42,356 bases of DNA from Streptomyces sp. JJ36. GTDB taxonomy: Bacteria > Actinomycetota > Actinomycetes > Streptomycetales > Streptomycetaceae. The notes under the pieces are model-generated. The model was not told the DNA's origin, did no database searches, and worked only from the letters and a program-made list of their open reading frames with translations. The position numbers and the translations under genes were made by a program. Each line of letters begins with the position of its first letter. The stretch's first letter is position 1. This document shows, in pieces, positions 35,056 to 42,293 of the stretch. The stretch lies in assembly GCF_021696945.1 (NCBI RefSeq), contig NZ_JACYHE010000051.1, positions 1-42,356 of the forward strand, read 5' to 3'.

Positions 35056-35448
35056 GTGTCGTGGACAACGATACTGTCGGATGCGGGGGGAATCGACCAT
35101 GTCTATGGCGGCTACCCTCCCGAGCTGGCTCAGGTGCGGTTGCATGAGGTGACGGTTCACCGAGATGGCCCGCGGGTGACTCTGCGCCTGGATTTGCCGC
35201 TGTATCCGCAGAGCCCGCCGAAAAAGTGGCTTACCCAGGGATTCAACACGGTCCAGATAAATTTGATGTTGGTCGGCGTCCGGGGGATTTCTCTTCTGGG
35301 GTTCTCGGCGAATCCGTTGGTGGATGTTGAGATTCGCGAGACTGGTTCTGGGTGCGTTGAGGTGAAAATCGATGCACCTGAACTGAAATTCAGCGCCACG
35401 GGGATGAGCCTGTTGGTTTCGAATGTCTCTGCTTATATGGATGGCTGA
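35056..35448 (+). CDS. Immunity protein, Imm50-like
   Basis: 130 residues; GTG 11 bases after the toxin stop, with AAGGAG ahead. Beta-rich single domain: WTTILSDAGGIDHVYGGYPP, ELAQVRLHEVTVHRDGPRVT, NTVQINLMLVGVRGISLLGF, and a C-terminal VEIRETGSGCVEVKIDAPEL. This resembles the Imm50 family (Trp-led start, GGxP, VxLxEVxVxRDG). Third codon positions are clearly richer in A/T than in most of the window, like the toxin tip, pointing to joint acquisition. It should bind and neutralise the nuclease tip. Family call by memory; role from position is secure. Confidence 0.8.
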   Translation: MSWTTILSDAGGIDHVYGGYPPELAQVRLHEVTVHRDGPRVTLRLDLPLYPQSPPKKWLTQGFNTVQINLMLVGVRGISLLGFSANPLVDVEIRETGSGCVEVKIDAPELKFSATGMSLLVSNVSAYMDG

Positions 35449-35451
35449 CCG

Positions 35452-35517
35452 GTAGTGTCCCGGAACGGTGCGTTTCTCGAGCGTTCGTTTGAGCATGGTC
35501 AGCGTCACGCACCAGTC
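35452..35517 (-). pseudogene. Remnant of a DUF397 gene
   Basis: On the minus strand this piece reads ADWCVTLTMLKRTLEKRTVP, closely like the C-terminus of the intact DUF397 protein next door (VTLATLIRTLKSRTVP). A TGA interrupts it just upstream and no start survives. It looks like the 3' end of a second DUF397 copy left by an insertion or deletion next to the immunity gene. The rest of 35449-35741 shows no gene. Confidence 0.5.
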
Positions 35518-35741
35518 TGCGGAAGCGCGTCAGTTGAGGTATCGCGTCGAGGAAACATGTTCCGTGCGGAGCATCGCGCTGCACAGTGTTCATGGCTGGT
35601 ACGCGCATTACGACTGGCTGCTGCCATCCGAATTCTGACGTAGCGTATGAAGGCTGCGGACTCCTTCCTTGGTGAGTCAATGGCCACAGTCGGCGCATCA
35701 TTCTCATGATGCAGATGGCCAGTTCATTGTGACCCATTACC

Positions 35742-35987
35742 TCAGGTGCTCGGCTCCGTCGCCTCTACCGGAGAATGAGGTTTACCCTCTCCCTGCGGCA
35801 CTGTGCGGCTCTTGAGTGTCCGTATAAGCGTGGCCAGCGTCACGTCGTTCATCGTGAGTAGGTGCTCCGGGGCGTCGCTCTCGCGTAGCAGGGCGCCGAT
35901 GTCAGTCCTCACGGCGATCTCGATGCAGTTGTCGCCGTCGTCGCCTCCGGAGAAGGAGGATTTTTGCCAGTCGTAGGCACGGGGCAT
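35742..35987 (-). CDS. DUF397 domain-containing protein
   Basis: 81 residues from ATG 35987, seven bases after the XRE gene; AAGGAG lies within the end of that gene. The DUF397 signature is clear: YDWQKSSFSGGDDGDNCIEI, then VRTDIGALLRESDAPEHLL and a final helix with VTLATLIRTL. DUF397 proteins are small actinobacterial partners of XRE-DUF5753 regulators (BldB/WhiJ-associated type), where the pair controls development or secondary metabolism. Here it is most likely co-transcribed with the XRE gene. Confidence 0.93.
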   Translation of the reverse strand: MPRAYDWQKSSFSGGDDGDNCIEIAVRTDIGALLRESDAPEHLLTMNDVTLATLIRTLKSRTVPQGEGKPHSPVEATEPST

Positions 35988-35994
35988 GGGTACT

Positions 35995-36846
35995 TCACAG
36001 CTCCTTGAGAAGTCGGTGCAGGAAGTCGCGGGAGTCGGAGGGTTCGATCGCCGCTTCCATGAGTTTTCGGAAGGTCTGGCGGTATTTGTTGAGCTGGGCT
36101 TCGGCGTAGAGGTAGTTGTTGCCGCCGTGGCGGTCGAGCTGGATGGTGTCGAGACGGGGCGTAGGGCCGCCCGCGTGCAGCATTGAGTACCCGGCCCCAG
36201 CGAAGCCTTCAGCGGTGAAGGGGATGACGTGCACGCTGATGTTGTCGGCGGTGGATGCTTCGATGACGGCCTGAAGTTGGCGGCGGGCGGCGGGGCGGTC
36301 GGCAACCATGATGCGTAGCGCCGCTTCGTGGACGATGGCTACAAAATCCGTCGGCTGCGCGCCTCGTAGCACAGTCTTGCGTTGCATGCGGTGCTCTACT
36401 CGTGCTTCGAGGTCCGGCGCGGAGAGCTCCGGGAGCGCATAGGAGAAGACCGCCCGGGCATAGTCGGGTGTTTGAAGCAGTCCAGGAACATGTACGATCG
36501 CGGCCATTTGCAGGAAGGCCGCGTGGTGCTCGAGTTCGGCGAGATCGAGGAAGCCTGCGGGGAGGGTGTCGCGGTAGGACTCCCACCAACCCCTGTGGCG
36601 TTCGGTCGCCATCGCTGCCAGAGCATCCACCAAGTCCCTGTCGTTGCAGGCGTAGTGCGCGGCAAGTCTGCGCACGCGGGCGTCGCTCACGCCGACTCGG
36701 CCGGCTTCGATGTGCGAGATCTTCGTCTGGTCGATGCTCAGGTTCCTCGCCGCCTCTCGTGCGGTGAGACCGGCCTGCTCGCGCAGGAGACGCAGCTCGG
36801 CGCCGAGGCGTTCCTGGCGGGCGGTGACGATGGCCCTGGCTGGCAT
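35995..36846 (-). CDS. XRE family regulator with DUF5753 domain (WhiJ-like)
   Basis: 283 residues from ATG 36846, preceded by AAGGAAG; the open frame upstream is not protein-like. An N-terminal HTH_31/XRE domain (about 5-65) reads RLGAELRLLREQAGLTAREA then NLSIDQTKISHIEAGRVGVS. A DUF5753 domain follows: LEHHAAFLQMAAIVHVPGLL, QTPDYARAVFSYALPELSAP, then EAALRIMVADRPAARRQLQA and ISVHVIPFTAEGFAGAGYSM. DUF5753 is of unknown ligand. It belongs to the XRE/DUF397 pairs that streptomycetes carry in dozens. The divergent RsbW-like ATPase completes the usual trio, so antagonism of a sigma or anti-sigma factor is possible. Confidence 0.95.
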   Translation of the reverse strand: MPARAIVTARQERLGAELRLLREQAGLTAREAARNLSIDQTKISHIEAGRVGVSDARVRRLAAHYACNDRDLVDALAAMATERHRGWWESYRDTLPAGFLDLAELEHHAAFLQMAAIVHVPGLLQTPDYARAVFSYALPELSAPDLEARVEHRMQRKTVLRGAQPTDFVAIVHEAALRIMVADRPAARRQLQAVIEASTADNISVHVIPFTAEGFAGAGYSMLHAGGPTPRLDTIQLDRHGGNNYLYAEAQLNKYRQTFRKLMEAAIEPSDSRDFLHRLLKEL

Positions 36847-37115
36847 CTGCTTCCTTCTTCCGGCTCGTTGAGAGTCTGCCGCTCGGCGGGGACGTGGGTC
36901 CACTGGCGGTCACCTTAAGGGTCAAGGTTGACCCGGAACATGTCTGACCCGTACGTTCTGTGACGCGCCGCTCACCGTGTGAGTGCCCGTAAGACGGAAG
37001 CGCACCGTACCGCCCTGCTCTGGAGTGCGCCCAGCGGCGGGGGACCGGCGGCAGAGCCACCGCGAGGCGCCGCGACGCGACGGCGGAACTTCCCCTTTCC
37101 CTGACGGAGGTCCGC

Positions 37116-37571
37116 ATGAAGGCTCCCGAACTCGGCAGCGCGCGCAGCGACTGCTGGGAGTACACGCTCTACGTCCCGCACGATCCCCGGGCCATCGGTG
37201 TCGCCCGCTCCACCCTGCACGCGGTACTCGTGCAGAACGACCTGCCGCAGCTCATCGACACGGCGACGCTGCTGGCTTCGGAACTGCTGACCAACGCCTA
37301 CCGGCACACCGACGGCCCCGCCTCGCTGCGGCTGCGCTGGCGGCACGGCGTACTGCGGGTCGGTGTCTGGGACACCGACCCCACGCCGCCGGTGAAGGCG
37401 GAGTTCGGCCCCGGGCTGGAACGGGGGCGAGGGTTGCTGCTGGTCAAGGTGTGTGCTGACGACTGGGGCTGGTTCCTGCTCGGCGAGGACGTCTTCGGGG
37501 CTCGTGGCAAGTACGTCTGGTGCGAGCTGGGTACGCCGCGCGACCCGCACGACTGGACGATGGCGGCGTGA
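37116..37571 (+). CDS. RsbW-like ATP-binding protein (HATPase_c)
   Basis: 151 residues; ATG with GGAGG 7 bases upstream. GHKL ATPase fold: DTATLLASELLTNAYRHTDG (N-box with the conserved Glu and Asn), VGVWDTDPTPP (G1 box), GRGLLLVKVCADDWGW (G2), ending KYVWCEL. This is the anti-sigma-factor/SpoIIAB-like group, often encoded beside XRE-DUF5753/DUF397 genes. The divergent position, about 270 bases from the XRE gene, fits regulation by it. The last bases overlap the Uma2-like gene as GTGA. Confidence 0.92.
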   Translation: MKAPELGSARSDCWEYTLYVPHDPRAIGVARSTLHAVLVQNDLPQLIDTATLLASELLTNAYRHTDGPASLRLRWRHGVLRVGVWDTDPTPPVKAEFGPGLERGRGLLLVKVCADDWGWFLLGEDVFGARGKYVWCELGTPRDPHDWTMAA

Positions 37572-38446
37572 GGGCGCAAGACGTGCCGCTGCGGGCGCTC
37601 GCCGACAAGGCGGCCCGGAGGACCGGTCTGCGTGCGGAAGTCGTGGGCGGGGCGGTCGTGTTGTCCCCGCCGCCTTGCGGCAAGCACTTCGGGGCGGCGG
37701 CTCGTGTCCGCAGGCAGCTTGAGAAGCACGTGCTGGACACCTTCACCGTGGCGGAGGTCTCCTCTGTGAGGGCTCTGGACGGTTCGGACGACTATGCCAC
37801 GCCGGACCTGATGGTCCTGCCGATGGCGTGGGAGGAGTCCGACGAGTGGCTGGCCGATCCGGACACCGTGGAGCTGGTGGTGGAGGTGGTCTCCCAGTCC
37901 AACCACTCCAAGGACACCACTCAGATGCCGGCCTGGTACGCGGCGGCACGGATCCCGCTGTTCCTGCTGGTCGACCCGCGTGACGGGACGTGGGTTCTCA
38001 GGGCCCGGCCGGATGGGGCCGGGCGGGAAGCCGCGTACAGCGAGGTCGTCCGTGGGCGGTTCGGTGAGGTGGTCCCCCTGCCGGAGCCGTTGGGGTTCGA
38101 GCTCGCCACGGAGCTGCCGGTGTACGGGGAGGTGTCGGGCACGGCGTCGCGGCGAGGGCCGTGCCCGGGTAGGCCGGGTGCGGCCTGTCCCTGGCTGGGG
38201 TCACTGCTCCGCGGGCTACGGGGGGAGGGGTGGTGGGTGGCGGGTTCGTTCTGGTTGCTGGTGGCGGGTGGCGTGGTCGACTGGGGTTCACCCGCCTGTG
38301 ACGGGGCTCGGGCGCATGTCCGGTCGGTGGCCGGTGACGGGGTTGCGGTGGCGGGCTGCTGCCGCGTGGTGGCTTGGGTTCGTCTTCTCGCTCTGCTCGT
38401 GTCACGCCGGTGGCACTGCGGGGGTTCGTCTGCGGGCCGTTCCTGA
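37568..38446 (+). CDS. Uma2-like restriction-endonuclease-fold protein with abnormal C-terminal extension
   Basis: 292 residues from a GTG coupled to the ATPase stop. Residues 1 to about 195 match the Uma2/DUF820 PD-(D/E)XK fold: LRALADKAARRTGLRAEVVG, DDYATPDLMVLP (PD), VELVVEVVSQSNHSKD (ExV...S...K) and WYAAARIPLFLLVDPRDG. A normal member ends near ELATELPVYGEV. Here the frame runs on for about 95 residues, and from about residue 211 it lies inside repeat copy A. That part reads as Trp/Gly/Arg-rich non-protein sequence. The core is probably functional; the tail is likely acquired by loss of the original stop or by repeat insertion. Confidence 0.8.
   Translation: MRAQDVPLRALADKAARRTGLRAEVVGGAVVLSPPPCGKHFGAAARVRRQLEKHVLDTFTVAEVSSVRALDGSDDYATPDLMVLPMAWEESDEWLADPDTVELVVEVVSQSNHSKDTTQMPAWYAAARIPLFLLVDPRDGTWVLRARPDGAGREAAYSEVVRGRFGEVVPLPEPLGFELATELPVYGEVSGTASRRGPCPGRPGAACPWLGSLLRGLRGEGWWVAGSFWLLVAGGVVDWGSPACDGARAHVRSVAGDGVAVAGCCRVVAWVRLLALLVSRRWHCGGSSAGRS
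38199..38443 (+). repeat. Long dispersed repeat, copy A
   Basis: About 245 bases that recur in inverted orientation at 41992-42234. Both begin GGTCACTGCT and end GGGCCGTTCC. Well conserved blocks include GGCGTGGTCG, GGTTCACCC, CCGGTGACG, GCTGCTGCCGCG, TTCGTCTTCTCGCTC and GTGGCACTGCGG. The part at 38233-38275 is the most diverged. It overlaps the 3' end of the Uma2 frame. Confidence 0.85.
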
Positions 38447-38477
38447 GTACGCTCACTATGCCGACATCGCCCACTTC

Positions 38478-38880
38478 ATGGCCAACCTGCCCCTCGGCAG
38501 CATGGCTGACGGCGAGACCTCCACCCGGCGACGATGGCACAGCCTTGTCACGGCTACGTCCATCGCGGCGATGCTCTCACCACGTTGCATCATCTCGATT
38601 GGCCGTGTCGACGCCAACGACTGGTACGCGTGCGGCGAGCACGGATACGACTGGTACTGGGGCCCTGGCGGCGTTATCCCCGTGACCTGCGCGCCGCGAA
38701 CTGAGCTGAGCACCCATCCGCCGGCGCCTGCCGAGCCCCTCCTCTGCTGTGCGCCCGCTACGCATAAGCGTGAACACCGGTATCGCCTGCGCGGGGGCGA
38801 CGACCGCGTCGTCCTCCGAATCGACGACGGCCGCCTCGTCGTGGAGATCTCGAGGTCGGCCGCCGTCGCTGGGTCTACCG
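38478..38880 (+). pseudogene. Possible orphan or truncated gene
   Basis: Between repeat A and the lipoprotein gene, the plus strand has a frame with ATG at 38478 reading MANLPLGSMADGE, RRRWHSLVTATSIAAM, DANDWYACGEHGYDWYWGPG and later VVLRIDDGRLVVEISR. The Trp/Tyr/Asp content is unlike GC-shadow translation, so it may be, or descend from, a real gene. It has no clear ribosome site, and the frame runs on antisense into the lipoprotein gene (stop at 39233). I do not recognise a family. Confidence 0.3.
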
Positions 38881-39795
38881 GGGCTGACGCGGCATCACGT
38901 CGGAAAGCGCTCGGTCGCGCATCGACCTCAGGCGCTCCAGCTCGTCGCCGTGCGAGCCCAGCACCTTGTGCTCGATGTCCTTCTGCGTGTCACGGAAGAC
39001 GGCACGCATGCCGGCCTCCTGCTGGCAACGGGCGTCTGCCGAGGCCACGTTCAGTTCGTGTCGCGCCGCCGCCTGTACCGCCGCCGAGCCCCGGCCAGCC
39101 GCCTTCTCCACCCGGCGGGTCACGTTCGCCTGCGCCTCCTGCAGCGCATCGAACGCGTAGCCGTCGGCCGCCATGCAGCGGGACCAGTCGCGCTGGGCGG
39201 CGCGTACGTCGGGGTGCCGGCCGACCCGGGTGATGACCTGATTGCTCAGCGCCTGGAAGACGTAGTACAGCCGGTCCCACCGCTCCCCGTAGAGCTCATC
39301 ACGGGCCTTCGCCGCGCAGCCGTCGGCGGAGAGCTCCACCGCCTGGCCCCCGGGCAGCCGGATCGTCATCCGCTGCGAGCCGAGGAGTGCGCGCTCCCAG
39401 GCCCGGCCCCGCTTCGCCGCGCCCGAGCGGTCCCCCCGCGACGGCTCCGCCCGAGGAGAACCGGCGGAACCGCGCTCCGCCATCAGGCGGGGCGTGATGC
39501 GGTATCCGTCCACCCCCGCCTCGCTCTCCTCGAGCAGGCCGTACGGATCGTCCGGTTCCCAGGGGTCCGCGGGGCTGCCGCCGGGCCGGTAGGTGAAGCC
39601 ATGGCGGCGCATGCAGCGTTCGGTCAGTCGCCCTTCCGCCGCGTGAAGCGCCGCGTTCTGCTCGGCCGTGAAGTATACGGCCGAGTCGAACGGGTACAGG
39701 CGGGAGCCGGCCGGGCCGGGATCCAGCGCGGCCCCGCAGCCGCCCGCCAGCAGCGTCGCCGCGAGGACGACGGCCGTTCCTCTCATGCGCCGCAT
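38875..39795 (-). CDS. Putative secreted lipoprotein of unknown function
   Basis: 306 residues; ATG with AGGA close upstream, another ATG three codons on. The signal peptide ends in the lipobox LLAGGC (Cys about residue 20), so the mature protein should be lipid-anchored outside the membrane. Afterwards it is mostly helical and Arg/Glu-rich: LTERCMRRHGFTYRPG, LSADGCAAKARDELYG, WSRCMAADGYAF and SADARCQQEAGMR. The spaced single Cys residues suggest disulfides. I recall similar uncharacterised streptomycete lipoproteins but no named domain. It lies 14 bases downstream of the I36-type gene on the same strand. Confidence 0.85.
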   Translation of the reverse strand: MRRMRGTAVVLAATLLAGGCGAALDPGPAGSRLYPFDSAVYFTAEQNAALHAAEGRLTERCMRRHGFTYRPGGSPADPWEPDDPYGLLEESEAGVDGYRITPRLMAERGSAGSPRAEPSRGDRSGAAKRGRAWERALLGSQRMTIRLPGGQAVELSADGCAAKARDELYGERWDRLYYVFQALSNQVITRVGRHPDVRAAQRDWSRCMAADGYAFDALQEAQANVTRRVEKAAGRGSAAVQAAARHELNVASADARCQQEAGMRAVFRDTQKDIEHKVLGSHGDELERLRSMRDRALSDVMPRQPR

Positions 39796-39809
39796 GGATT
39801 CCTACCCGC

Positions 39810-40175
39810 TCAGCAGCGGCTGCCGTACCACTTGTTGGAGTAGGCGTGATGCCAGATCTGCGACCCTGCGATCGACTTCCAGCCGGTGTTGAGGTTCAGT
39901 GGGTAGCGCGTGCCTGTGTAGTTGGTGCCGGAGTAGATGTAGACGTTGCAGTACGTGCCGTTGTTGTAGATGGACTCGGCGCCCCGCCACTTGGCGTATC
40001 CGGACAGGTTGGTGTTGTTCTGCCAGACGGGGCCGGGCGACCCGGCCCAGTTGGGCGACGTGTAGGCACATGTCGCCCCCTCGGGGCAGGCGCTGGCGGC
40101 TGCTGGCGATGCGGTGGCGGCGACGCCCGAGGCCGCGAGCGCGAGTGGGGCCAGCAGAGCGATGGCTTTCTTCAT
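39810..40175 (-). CDS. Secreted peptidase inhibitor family I36-type protein
   Basis: 121 residues; ATG preceded by GAGGGGAC. A signal peptide (MKKAIALLAPLALAASGVA, cleavage after about residue 28) leads to a small Cys-containing beta domain: CPEGATCAYTSPNWAG, then GAESIYNNGTYCNVYIYSG and GSQIWHHAYSNKWYGSRC. This matches the I36 (SMI-like) beta/gamma-crystallin-type fold, small extracellular inhibitors of metalloproteases. Four Cys give two likely disulfides. The gene is between the AraC regulator (65-base gap) and the lipoprotein (14-base gap), probably one transcript with the latter. Confidence 0.88.
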   Translation of the reverse strand: MKKAIALLAPLALAASGVAATASPAAASACPEGATCAYTSPNWAGSPGPVWQNNTNLSGYAKWRGAESIYNNGTYCNVYIYSGTNYTGTRYPLNLNTGWKSIAGSQIWHHAYSNKWYGSRC

Positions 40176-40240
40176 CGTCCCCTCGTTTCCTTGCCGTCTG
40201 TGCGGCGTCATGGTCGTGCGCCAAGGACCTTCCCGGCGCG

Positions 40241-41275
40241 TCACTCATGCTGGCCCGCAGCGCTCCGAGGGTCGTGAGCGCCGTGTGCCAAGCCGTTGGC
40301 GTGGCGCGCCACACCCGCCTGCAGCCGGTACTCGCTGGGCGTCATGCCGTAGGCGGTGCGGAACGCCCGGGTGAAGTCCGCGGGGCGGGGAAAGCCCCAC
40401 CGGGCGGCGATCGCCTGGATCGAGCGGTGCCGCTGCACGGGGTCGGCGAGGTCGCGGCGGCAGCCTTCCAGCCGGACGTTCCGCGTCCAGGCGCGGACGC
40501 TCGTACCCCGCTGCTGGAAAAGCCGGTGCAGGGTGCGTACGGAGATGTGGTGTGCCGAGGCGACGGTCTGCGCCGACAGGTCCGGATCGGCGACGTGCTG
40601 CCGGATGAACCCCTGCACCCGCAGGAAGAGCGCGTGCTGACGGCTCTCCACAGGCAGCCCGGTTTCCGCTTCGAAGCAGTGCGCCACGCTGCCGCCGAGC
40701 AGGTCGACCAGGACGGTGGCCAGCCTCGCCCCGTCGGACGGGCGGTACTGGTGCTCCCTGCTCGTCACGTGGGTGAGGAACTGGGTGAGCAGCTGCCCGA
40801 ACCCGCCGACCGCCGTGAACCGCGTGGCGAAAAGCCCGTCGAGCAGGTGCGGGCGCACGGGCAGCAGCGACTTCGGTACCTGCGCCACGATGTGGGCCAC
40901 GCTGCCCTGCTCAACCGTGGCCCACCCTTCGAAAGGCTGCGAGGAGTCGTACAGCATGAGGTCACCGGCGCCGAACCTCACCTCCCGTCCGGCCTGTGAC
41001 AGCGCCATGCTCCCGCGTACTGTCAGCGACAGCTGGCAGGATTCGGGGTCGCCCTGCCGGATGAGCCTGGACGTCCTTGCCGTGGTCAGCGGCAGATACG
41101 TCATGGCGGTGACCTGCGCCGGGCCGAGATCAAGTACGGTCGCCGCGGCCCGGAAGTCGGCGGCGTGCTCGCTGCGCAGCGTCGTGGACATGAGCATCGA
41201 CACGGTCAAGTCGTGCCACCACGTGAAGCGGTCGGCCCGGCATAAGTCGTCCGTGGTGAGTTCGGTGACGATCAC
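40241..41275 (-). CDS. AraC family transcriptional regulator
   Basis: 344 residues from a GTG with GAGGGGAAA ahead; the upstream open frame is not protein-like. The N-terminal ligand domain is AraC_binding_2-like (about 20-190: FTWWHDLTVSMLMSTTLRSE, QLSLTVRGSMALSQAGREV, FGAGDLMLYDSSQPFEGWA). The C-terminal double HTH (about 225-325) reads VASAHHISVRTLHRLFQQRG, IQAIAARWGFPRPADFTRAF and the signature TAYGMTPSEYRL. It stands upstream of the I36-type and lipoprotein genes on the same strand and may activate them. Ligand unknown. Confidence 0.95.
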   Translation of the reverse strand: MIVTELTTDDLCRADRFTWWHDLTVSMLMSTTLRSEHAADFRAAATVLDLGPAQVTAMTYLPLTTARTSRLIRQGDPESCQLSLTVRGSMALSQAGREVRFGAGDLMLYDSSQPFEGWATVEQGSVAHIVAQVPKSLLPVRPHLLDGLFATRFTAVGGFGQLLTQFLTHVTSREHQYRPSDGARLATVLVDLLGGSVAHCFEAETGLPVESRQHALFLRVQGFIRQHVADPDLSAQTVASAHHISVRTLHRLFQQRGTSVRAWTRNVRLEGCRRDLADPVQRHRSIQAIAARWGFPRPADFTRAFRTAYGMTPSEYRLQAGVARHANGLAHGAHDPRSAAGQHE

Positions 41276-41394
41276 ACTTTCCCCTCGTCGTTGTTCCCCG
41301 ACGTTCCCCCGTCGCGTTGTCGGCCGCAGCGTAACCAGGGGACGTAGGGCCCGGACAGGGGCGAATCGGTCGACGGCGCCGGCCCACGAAGCGT

Positions 41395-41830
41395 GACGCG
41401 GGTCGCGAGTCGTAAGCCCGCCTCCGTGCAGAGCAGACGGCTGCGAGTCTCCAAGGCGTCTCCGCCCTGTCGTCCGCCGTCGCGAGCCATGGCCGCGCCC
41501 GGGTGACACTGATCCGGCCGGTCAGGAAGGGCTCGAGGACATCCGTACGGGGAAGCAGCCTCTGATGCCGGGCCGAGTCCGGCACGGAGATCGCCCAGGT
41601 GCGGTCCAGGGCCACGCGGAGATCCGCGATCGTCTGCAGGGGCGTGGTGGCGGCCAGCCCTCGCATGCGCATCACCCGTTGCCCGTTCAGCCGGTGGAGC
41701 ACCATCCCCGGGCGCTGCCCATGGAAGGAGGAGGCGGCGACATGGATCGCAGGATCGGGCGGGGGCCTTCGATGCCGAGCAGTTCGGCTGCCGTCGGTCG
41801 GACGAGCACGTCCTCAGTTGGGGCTCCTCG
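41395..41830 (-). pseudogene. DUF559/AbiEi-like protein pseudogene, two frameshifts
   Basis: Three minus-strand frames join to one protein: LVRPTAAELLGIEG, a shift near 41740, then HVAASSFHGQRPGMVLHRLN, TTPLQTIADLRVALDRTWAI, RARPWLATADDRAE, a second shift near 41460, and LETRSRLLCTEAGLRLATRV. The order (TTPLQTxxDL, ARPWLxxADxRAExPLETRxRLLL) is that of actinobacterial DUF559/AbiEi-like proteins. The nuclease-like C-terminus (after LLCTEAGLR) is lost. Inactive. Confidence 0.7.
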
Positions 41831-41991
41831 CCCACTGAAAGGTGCATATCGGTCAGCCGGTGGTGTGCGGACGGATCGTGGCGTAGGCGGCCCCCGGGTG
41901 CGGCATTGCCGGAACAAGGGGCCGCTCCGCTAGGCGCCGGCGGCGGAGGGCAGCGGGACCTCAGGGCCGCAGGCCACGCGTACCCCGCTCC

Positions 41992-42234
41992 GGAACGGCC
42001 CGCAGGTGAACGCCGCAGTGCCACGCACGCGCAACGAGCGGAGCGAGAAGACGAAAGCTCAGGCACAGCGCGGCAGCAGCGCGCCACGGCAACCACGTCA
42101 CCGGCTACCGATCGGCCATGCCGCCCGGCTCCGTCACGGAGGGGTGAACCTTGGCCGACCACGCCACGCGCGCCCGCAGCGTGAGCGCGCCCCAGCGAGG
42201 CACCCCTCCCCTCGTAGCCCGCCAAGCAGTGACC
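41992..42234 (-). repeat. Long dispersed repeat, copy B (inverted)
   Basis: 243 bases, the reverse-orientation copy of the repeat at 38199-38443, about 3.5 kb away. It contains a local palindrome CTCCG-TGA-CGGAG. It lies beside the DUF559 pseudogene and outside any gene. The rest of 41831-42290 shows no gene on either strand. Confidence 0.85.
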
Positions 42235-42293
42235 GCAACAACCGTCCAAGCCGCAGGCGGCAGGCGGCGCGTACCCCACCCCACCGGGGCCGC

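Noticed and set aside
38199..42234. Composite transposon bounded by the inverted repeats
   Set aside because: No transposase lies between or next to the copies, no target duplications were seen, and the copies are strongly diverged.
41272..42279. Minus-strand frame of 335 codons through repeat B and the pseudogene
   Set aside because: Open only by base composition; its first part is the repeat, its last part contains just one piece of the frameshifted DUF559 gene.
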